Shown in pieces: positions 51,263 to 56,116 of a DNA stretch of 56,116 nt. Made by a program: the position numbers and the translations under genes. Location: positions 1 to 56,116 of the forward strand of contig JAVHYA010000028.1 of the NCBI GenBank assembly GCA_031119395.1, given 5' to 3'. The stretch's first letter is position 1, and every line of letters starts with the position of its first letter. Source of the stretch: Pseudomonadota bacterium (GTDB lineage Bacteria > Pseudomonadota > Gammaproteobacteria > Burkholderiales > Burkholderiaceae_C). Below the pieces are notes generated by a model that saw only the letters and a list, made by a program, of their open reading frames with translations, ran no database searches and was not told the origin of the DNA.

Positions 51263-52270
51263 ATGTCAAAGGTCAAACCGTCGCCCCTGTTGCCCGACAC
51301 GGTCATCGGCGGCTACCGCGTCGTGCGGCGGCTGTCGGCAGGGGGCTTCGGCGTGGTCTACCTGGCCGTCGATTCCTCGGGCCAGCAGGTTGCGATCAAG
51401 GAGTATCTGCCCTCGTCGCTGGCCACGCGTGCCATGGGCGAACTGGCGCCGCAGGTACCTCCCGAGAAGCTGTCGCTCTACCGCCTCGGCCTCAAGAGCT
51501 TCTTCGAGGAAGGACGGTCCCTGGCGCAGATCTCGCACGCCTCCGTGGTGAGCGTGCTGAACTTCTTCCGCGAGAACGAGACCGTCTACATGGTGATGAA
51601 CTTCCTCGACGGCGCCACGCTGCAGGACTTCATCGTCACCGCCCGCGACCTGAAGAAGGCGAAGGTCTTCCGCGAATCCACGATCCGTTCGCTTTTCGAC
51701 GAGATCCTGCGCGGCCTGCGCGTGGTGCACCAGCACAAGATGCTGCACCTGGACATCAAGCCGGCCAACATCTTCGTCACCGAGGACGACCGCGCCGTGA
51801 TGATCGACTTCGGCGCCGCCCGCGAGGTGCTGTCCAAGGAAGGCAACTTCATTCGCCCCATGTACACCCCCGGTTTCGCCGCGCCGGAGATGTACCGCCG
51901 CGATTCGTCGATGGGCCCCTGGACCGATATCTACGCCATCGGCGCGTGCATCTACGCCTGCATGCACGGCTACCCGCCCAGCGACGCACCCCAGCGCATC
52001 GAGAAGGACCGCCTCGGGCTGTCGCTGTCCCGCCTGCGCGGCGTGTACTCGGACGACCTGATCGAGGTGGTGGAGTGGTGCATGTCGCTCGATCCGTTGT
52101 CGCGCCCGCAGTCGGTGTTCGCCCTCCAGAAGGAGCTCAGCCGCGAGGGCGAGCGCCGCTACACCAAGCTGTCGGTGGGCGAGAAGATGCGCCTGTCGAT
52201 CGACAACATGCGTTCCTACGAGAAGAAGGCGCTGCCCAAGGCGGTGGCGCCCACCACGAGGCCCGCATGA
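51263..52270 (+). CDS. Soluble eukaryotic-type serine/threonine protein kinase
   Basis: 335 residues, no membrane segment or sensor domain. Gly-rich loop SAGGFGVVYLA (25-35), catalytic Lys46 in VAIKEYLP, HLDIKPANIFV near 172-182, and DFGAAR (metal Asp of a DFG loop) near 195. The activation segment YTPGFAAPEMYRR matches Hanks-type kinases. The C-terminal 60 residues are basic. It is followed 61 nt downstream by a PP2C phosphatase, forming a kinase/phosphatase switch. The upstream side is divergent from yicC; no strong RBS is visible before the ATG at 51263. Confidence 0.93.
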   Translation: MSKVKPSPLLPDTVIGGYRVVRRLSAGGFGVVYLAVDSSGQQVAIKEYLPSSLATRAMGELAPQVPPEKLSLYRLGLKSFFEEGRSLAQISHASVVSVLNFFRENETVYMVMNFLDGATLQDFIVTARDLKKAKVFRESTIRSLFDEILRGLRVVHQHKMLHLDIKPANIFVTEDDRAVMIDFGAAREVLSKEGNFIRPMYTPGFAAPEMYRRDSSMGPWTDIYAIGACIYACMHGYPPSDAPQRIEKDRLGLSLSRLRGVYSDDLIEVVEWCMSLDPLSRPQSVFALQKELSREGERRYTKLSVGEKMRLSIDNMRSYEKKALPKAVAPTTRPA

Positions 52271-52331
52271 CGCTCGTCCACGCACCTTGTCCCGCCTGCC
52301 CGCGGCCCCGACCGGCCAAGGGGCGCGCACT

Positions 52332-53237
52332 GTGAAGTTTTCCGTCTTCCAGGTCAGCCGCAAGGGCGGCCGCGTCAAGAACGAAGACCGCATGGGCTAT
52401 TGCTACACGCGGGAGTCGGGCCTGTTCGTGCTGGCCGACGGGATGGGCGGCCATCCCGAGGGCGAAGTCGCCGCGCAACTGGCGCTGCAGACCATTGCCG
52501 CGCTCTACCAGCGCGAGGCGCGCCCCACGCTCAAGGACGTCAAGACCTTCCTGGCCTCCGCCGTGATGGCTGCGCACCAGCAGATCATGCGCTACGCGAG
52601 CAACAAGGCCATGCTCGACACGCCGCGCACCACCGTGGTCGCGGCCGTCCTGCAAGGCAACACCGCCACCTGGATCCACTGCGGCGATTCGCGCCTGTAC
52701 GTCGTGCGCGACGGGCAGATGCTGATGCGCACGCGCGACCATTCGCACGCCGAACGCCCGCGACCCCATGCCGGCAACGAGCCCGTCAACCGCAACCTGC
52801 TCCTGACCTGCCTGGGATCGCCCAGCACGCCGCTGTTCGAGGTGTCCGCACCGCTCACGCTGCAGCAGGGCGACCGGCTCATGCTGTGCTCCGATGGGTT
52901 GTGGGGCGTGATGGACGACCTGCTGCTCGTGCGCTCCCTGTCCACCGGCAAGGTCTCCGATGCGGCGCCGGAACTCGTCGAGATGGCGCTGCGCCGCGGC
53001 GGCCCCAATGGTGACAACGTGACCCTGATCGCCATCGAGTGGGAAACCCCCGACGTGCCCGGCGCCGATCCCGGTGTGTCGACCGATGGCATCAGCGACG
53101 ACGTGTTCGCCTCCACGATCCAGGCCGGCATGCCCGCCGACGGCGAGATCGACGACCTGGACGACGACGCCATCGAGCGTTCCATCGCCGAGATCAACGA
53201 CGCCATCCGGCGTTCCGCGGCCTCGCGCAAGAGCTGA
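52332..53237 (+). CDS. PP2C-family protein phosphatase
   Basis: 301 residues from the GTG at 52332 (an upstream TTG at 52287 is in frame). Metal-binding motifs are complete: KNEDRMGY (Asp19), [12 protein letters not shown] (Asp36), [20 protein letters not shown] and [12 protein letters not shown] 60-residue acidic, Asp-rich C-terminal tail ([14 protein letters not shown]) follows the catalytic domain. It should reverse phosphorylation by the kinase encoded next to it. rph follows 37 nt downstream. Confidence 0.93.
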   Translation: MKFSVFQVSRKGGRVKNEDRMGYCYTRESGLFVLADGMGGHPEGEVAAQLALQTIAALYQREARPTLKDVKTFLASAVMAAHQQIMRYASNKAMLDTPRTTVVAAVLQGNTATWIHCGDSRLYVVRDGQMLMRTRDHSHAERPRPHAGNEPVNRNLLLTCLGSPSTPLFEVSAPLTLQQGDRLMLCSDGLWGVMDDLLLVRSLSTGKVSDAAPELVEMALRRGGPNGDNVTLIAIEWETPDVPGADPGVSTDGISDDVFASTIQAGMPADGEIDDLDDDAIERSIAEINDAIRRSAASRKS

Positions 53238-53274
53238 TCCGTTTCTTCTCCCCTTCGTTTTTTCCCGTTCCCGA

Positions 53275-54003
53275 ATGACTGCTTTCACCCGAAGCGGCGG
53301 CCGCGCCGCCGACCAACTGCGGCCCGTGCGCATCACCCGCGGTTTCACCATCCACGCCGAGGGTTCGGTCCTGATCGAGTTCGGCCAGACGCGGGTGCTG
53401 TGCACCGCCTCGGTCGAAGAAAAGGTGCCCCCGCACAAGAAGGGCAGCGGCGAAGGCTGGGTGACGGCGGAGTACGGCATGCTGCCGCGCGCCACCCACA
53501 CCCGCAGCAGCCGGGAGGCGGCCAAGGGCAAGCAGACCGGCCGCACGCAGGAGATCCAGCGGCTCATCGGCCGCTCGATGCGCGCCGTCTTCGACCTCGC
53601 CGCACTGGGCGAGCGCACCATCCACCTCGACTGCGACGTGCTGCAGGCCGACGGCGGCACGCGCACCGCGGCCATCACCGGTGCCTTCGTGGCTGCGCAG
53701 GATGCGGTGAACAAGCTGATTGCGGCGGGCTTGCTCGCCGTCTCGCCGATCAAGGGGCCGGTCGCTGCCATCTCGGTGGGCATCGTCGGCGGCACGCCGC
53801 TGCTCGACCTGGAATACACCGAGGACTCGGCCTGCGACACCGACATGAACGTCGTCATGACTGGCGCCGGCCACTTCGTCGAGGTGCAGGGCACGGCCGA
53901 AGGCGTGGCCTTCACGCGCGACGAGATGAACCAACTGTTGGCCCTGGCCGAGAAGGGCATCGGCGAACTGGTCGAACTGCAGAGGAAGGCGCTATCGAAT
54001 TGA
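53275..54003 (+). CDS. rph: Ribonuclease PH
   Basis: 242 residues; phosphorolytic 3'-exonuclease that trims t[61 protein letters not shown] (given in part), [20 protein letters not shown] and [20 protein letters not shown] are all present. The last residues, LSN, and the TGA come from repeat A copy 10, so the native C-terminus was replaced by the insertion. Confidence 0.96.
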   Translation: MTAFTRSGGRAADQLRPVRITRGFTIHAEGSVLIEFGQTRVLCTASVEEKVPPHKKGSGEGWVTAEYGMLPRATHTRSSREAAKGKQTGRTQEIQRLIGRSMRAVFDLAALGERTIHLDCDVLQADGGTRTAAITGAFVAAQDAVNKLIAAGLLAVSPIKGPVAAISVGIVGGTPLLDLEYTEDSACDTDMNVVMTGAGHFVEVQGTAEGVAFTRDEMNQLLALAEKGIGELVELQRKALSN

Positions 54004-54049
54004 TAGCTGCTGGCGCCCATCCCGCGGGCGCTGCAGCCACTTTTTGCTT
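53991..54049 (-). repeat. Interspersed repeat family A, copy 10 (rph stop and rdgB leader)
   Basis: Reverse copy GCTATCGAATTGATAGCTGC then GGGCGCTGCAGCCACTTTTTG. It contains the rph stop codon and ends directly at the rdgB ATG, so it forms the entire rph-rdgB junction. Confidence 0.85.
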
Positions 54050-54667
54050 ATGAAACTGGTCCTGGCCTCCAACAACGCCGGCAAGCTCGCCGAGCTGCAG
54101 CAGCTCTTCGGCGCACTCGGCGTGCAACTCGTGCGCCAGTCCGAGCTCGGCGTGGGCGAGGCCGACGAGCCCTTTCGCACCTTCGTCGAGAACGCCCTGG
54201 CCAAGGCGCGCCATGCCAGCGCCGCCACCGGCCTGCCCGCCGTGGCCGACGATGCCGGCCTGTGCGTCGACGCCTTCGGCGGCCTGCCCGGCGTCGACAC
54301 CGCCTTCTACGCCACGCAGTTCGGCTACCCGAAGGGCGACGCCCACAACGTGCGTGCGCTGCTCGAGCAGATGCAGGGCGTGGCCAACCGGCGCGCGGCG
54401 CTGGTCAGCACGCTGGTCGCGCTGCGCCGGCACGACGATCCCGAGCCGCTCATCGCCGTCGGCCGTGTGGTCGGCGAGATCACGCGCGAGCCCGTCGGTG
54501 ACCAGGGCTTCGGCTTCGATCCGGTCATGTTCCTGCCCGCCTTCGGCCGCACTTTCGCGCAGCTGCCACCCGACGTGAAGAACGCCCACAGCCACCGCGG
54601 CCAGGCGGCGCGCACCATGGTCGAGCTGATGCGCGATCGCTGGGCGCTGTCGGGCACCGGCACTTGA
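54050..54667 (+). CDS. rdgB: RdgB/HAM1 family non-canonical purine NTP pyrophosphatase
   Basis: 205 residues; hydrolyses dITP, XTP and ITP. KLVLASNNAGKLAEL and the SxxSxK-type loop, VADDAGLCVDAFGGLPGV and GFGFDPVMFLP define the family. ATG at 54050 is chosen; a TTG two codons upstream is also open. No Shine-Dalgarno, because the upstream sequence is repeat A. Confidence 0.94.
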   Translation: MKLVLASNNAGKLAELQQLFGALGVQLVRQSELGVGEADEPFRTFVENALAKARHASAATGLPAVADDAGLCVDAFGGLPGVDTAFYATQFGYPKGDAHNVRALLEQMQGVANRRAALVSTLVALRRHDDPEPLIAVGRVVGEITREPVGDQGFGFDPVMFLPAFGRTFAQLPPDVKNAHSHRGQAARTMVELMRDRWALSGTGT

Positions 54668-54671
54668 GGCC

Positions 54672-55919
54672 GTGACCATCCCGATCCAGCCCGCCGCCCC
54701 CGCCAACGAGGGCGCCGCCAATGCCAACGATGTGCTGCACCTCATGCGGCCGGGGCCGCTGCAGCTCGCGGCGCTGCCGCCGCTGTCGCTGTACATCCAC
54801 CTGCCGTGGTGCCTGCGCAAGTGCCCGTACTGCGACTTCAACTCGCACGAATCGCGCAGTGGGGAGCGCGTCCCCGAACAGGCCTACATCGACGCCGTCA
54901 TCGCCGACCTGGACGCCGCGCTGCCGCTCGTGTGGGGCCGGCCGGTGCACACCATCTTCATCGGCGGCGGCACGCCCAGCCTGTTCTCGCCCGACGCCAT
55001 CGACCGCCTGCTGGGCGACGTGCGCGCGCGCCTGAAGGTCGAGCCCGACTGCGAGGTCACGCTCGAGGCCAATCCAGGCACCTTCGAGCGCGACCGCTTC
55101 CGTGCCTTCCGCGCCGCGGGCGTCACGCGCCTGTCGGTCGGCGTGCAGAGCTTCGACGACGCGCACCTGAAGGCCATCGGCCGCGTGCACGACCGTGCCC
55201 AGGCCATCGCCGCCGTCGAGGAGGCCGCGAGCGCCTTCGACACCTTCAACCTCGACCTCATGTACGCGCTGCCGGGTCAGACCCTGCAGGGCCTGGACGC
55301 CGACCTCGATCAGGCCCTGGCGCTGCAGCCGCCGCACCTGTCGATCTACCACCTCACCATCGAGCCCAACACCTTCTTCGCGAAGCACCCGCCCGCGCTG
55401 CCCGACGACGACATCGCCTACACGATGCTCGACCGCATCACCGAGCGCACGGCGGCGGTGGGCCTGGGCCGCTACGAAGTGTCGGCCTATGCGCGCGCCG
55501 GCCATGCCTGCGCCCACAACCTCAACTACTGGCAGTTCGGCGATTACCTCGGGCTGGGCGCGGGCGCGCACGGCAAGCTCAGCTTCGCGCACCGCATCGT
55601 GCGCCAGGTACGCTTTCGCGACCCGCAGCGCTACATGGCCAACGCGATGGCGGGGCGGGCCGTGGCGCAGAGCGACGAGGTCGCGCTGGCCGATCTGCCC
55701 TTCGAGTTCATGCTCAACGCGCTGCGGCTGAAGGACGGCTTCACGCTCATGCAGTTCGCCGAGCGCACGGGCCTGGCGATCAGCGCCATCCAGCGCCCCC
55801 TGGAGGAGGCCGAGCGCCTGGGTCTGGTGGCACGCGACCTGCACCGCGTGTGGCCGACCGAGCGCGGCTTCGACTTCCTGAGCGACCTGCAGGAACTCTT
55901 CCTGCCGTCGGCGGGTTGA
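54672..55919 (+). CDS. hemW: HemW-like radical SAM haem chaperone
   Basis: 415 residues, GTG start 4 nt after the rdgB stop. Radical-SAM cluster CLRKCPYCDFNSH, GGGTPSLFSPDAID, LEANPGTFERDRF, SVGVQSFDDAHLKAIGR, and the HemW C-terminal domain. This group (formerly called oxygen-independent coproporphyrinogen oxidase) delivers haem to respiratory enzymes. Long-known neighbour of rdgB in Burkholderiales. Confidence 0.93.
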   Translation: MTIPIQPAAPANEGAANANDVLHLMRPGPLQLAALPPLSLYIHLPWCLRKCPYCDFNSHESRSGERVPEQAYIDAVIADLDAALPLVWGRPVHTIFIGGGTPSLFSPDAIDRLLGDVRARLKVEPDCEVTLEANPGTFERDRFRAFRAAGVTRLSVGVQSFDDAHLKAIGRVHDRAQAIAAVEEAASAFDTFNLDLMYALPGQTLQGLDADLDQALALQPPHLSIYHLTIEPNTFFAKHPPALPDDDIAYTMLDRITERTAAVGLGRYEVSAYARAGHACAHNLNYWQFGDYLGLGAGAHGKLSFAHRIVRQVRFRDPQRYMANAMAGRAVAQSDEVALADLPFEFMLNALRLKDGFTLMQFAERTGLAISAIQRPLEEAERLGLVARDLHRVWPTERGFDFLSDLQELFLPSAG

Positions 55920-56013
55920 ACGAAAGCGCAATCGGCCGCCAGTGCAGGCGGAGTGGGCGTCGTGGCCGAATTCGTCACGTTCGTTACCAGATCGATCTCA
56001 TCACCCGTCGGCC

Positions 56014-56019
56014 TAGAAT
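56014..56019 (+). promoter_or_regulatory. Putative -10 box of tRNA-Ser
   Basis: TAGAAT in GCCTAGAATC, 9 nt before the tRNA start, identical in context to the box before the CAU tRNA. The 109-bp gap 55920-56028 shows nothing else. Confidence 0.5.
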
Positions 56020-56028
56020 CAGCGGATC

Positions 56029-56116
56029 GGAGAGTTGGGTGAGCGGTTTAAACCAGCAGTCTTGAAAACTGCCGACGGGCAACCGTCCGTGAGTTCGAAT
56101 CTCACACTCTCCGCCA
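56029..56116 (+). tRNA. tRNA-Ser (UGA)
   Basis: 88 nt. Acceptor GGAGAGT/ACTCTCC, encoded CCA at the window edge, anticodon TGA in CAGTCTTGAAAACTG, a long variable arm (GACGGGCAACCGTC), and GAGTTCGAATCTC T arm. Confidence 0.96.

Overview
This is a very GC-rich chromosomal window (about 70% G+C by eye). It looks like a member of the Comamonadaceae (Burkholderiales, Betaproteobacteria), of the Variovorax/Acidovorax type. The reasons are the gene neighbourhoods (ftsY / two M16 peptidases / rsmD / coaD; lolB-ispE-tRNA-Gln-prs-rplY-pth; rpoZ-gmk-yicC next to a Ser/Thr kinase, PP2C phosphatase, rph, rdgB and hemW), the TANAAT-like -10 boxes, and a short interspersed repeat with GCTAT...ATAGC ends. 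Genus cannot be fixed from the sequence alone. No prophage, integrase, transposase, CRISPR array, rRNA or riboswitch was seen; most of the window is core chromosome with metabolic and transport islands.

Layout. 1-8 kb: the start of ftsY (minus strand, cut by the window edge), an active plus a degenerate M16 peptidase, rsmD, then a tightly overlapped coaD-pxpB-pxpC-pxpA-pcp run that links CoA synthesis to pyroglutamate use. 8-17 kb: small hydrolases, then a minus-strand unit encoding a NitT/TauT-type ABC importer, a RutB-like amidohydrolase and a GntR regulator; a phosphoribosyltransferase and a TTC38-like TPR protein. 17.2-19.9 kb: an 899-residue protein joining a GH19 lysozyme/chitinase domain, a papain-like peptidase and an alpha/beta hydrolase, the most unusual gene here. 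20-21.3 kb: a tautomerase and a divergent LysR regulator. 21.4-30.3 kb: a minus-strand peptide/opine-type ABC transporter (two permeases, two ATPases, two tandem binding proteins) followed by an amidase.

30.5-37.2 kb: YfhL-type ferredoxin, then a long minus-strand housekeeping series (TPR protein, lolB, ispE, tRNA-Gln, prs, rplY, pth). 37.3-41.3 kb: mutM, a dynamin-like GTPase and mutY. 41.4-46.1 kb: rapZ, recN, nadK and divergent hrcA. 46.1-56.1 kb: two tRNAs, greB, spoT, rpoZ, gmk, yicC, a kinase/phosphatase pair, rph, rdgB, hemW and tRNA-Ser at the right edge.

Three repeat families stand out. Family A (about 57 bp, ten copies) lies mostly in intergenic gaps, but three copies are translated, on one strand and in one frame, as the signal peptides of three exported proteins (including the LolB lipobox), and two others supply C-termini and stop codons. 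Family B (about 125 bp, palindromic) fills each of the first three gaps of the peptide-transporter operon. Family C is a G-run hairpin beside recN. A second recurrent pattern is a -10-like hexamer 5-8 nt before the start codon of many genes, suggesting frequent leaderless transcription.
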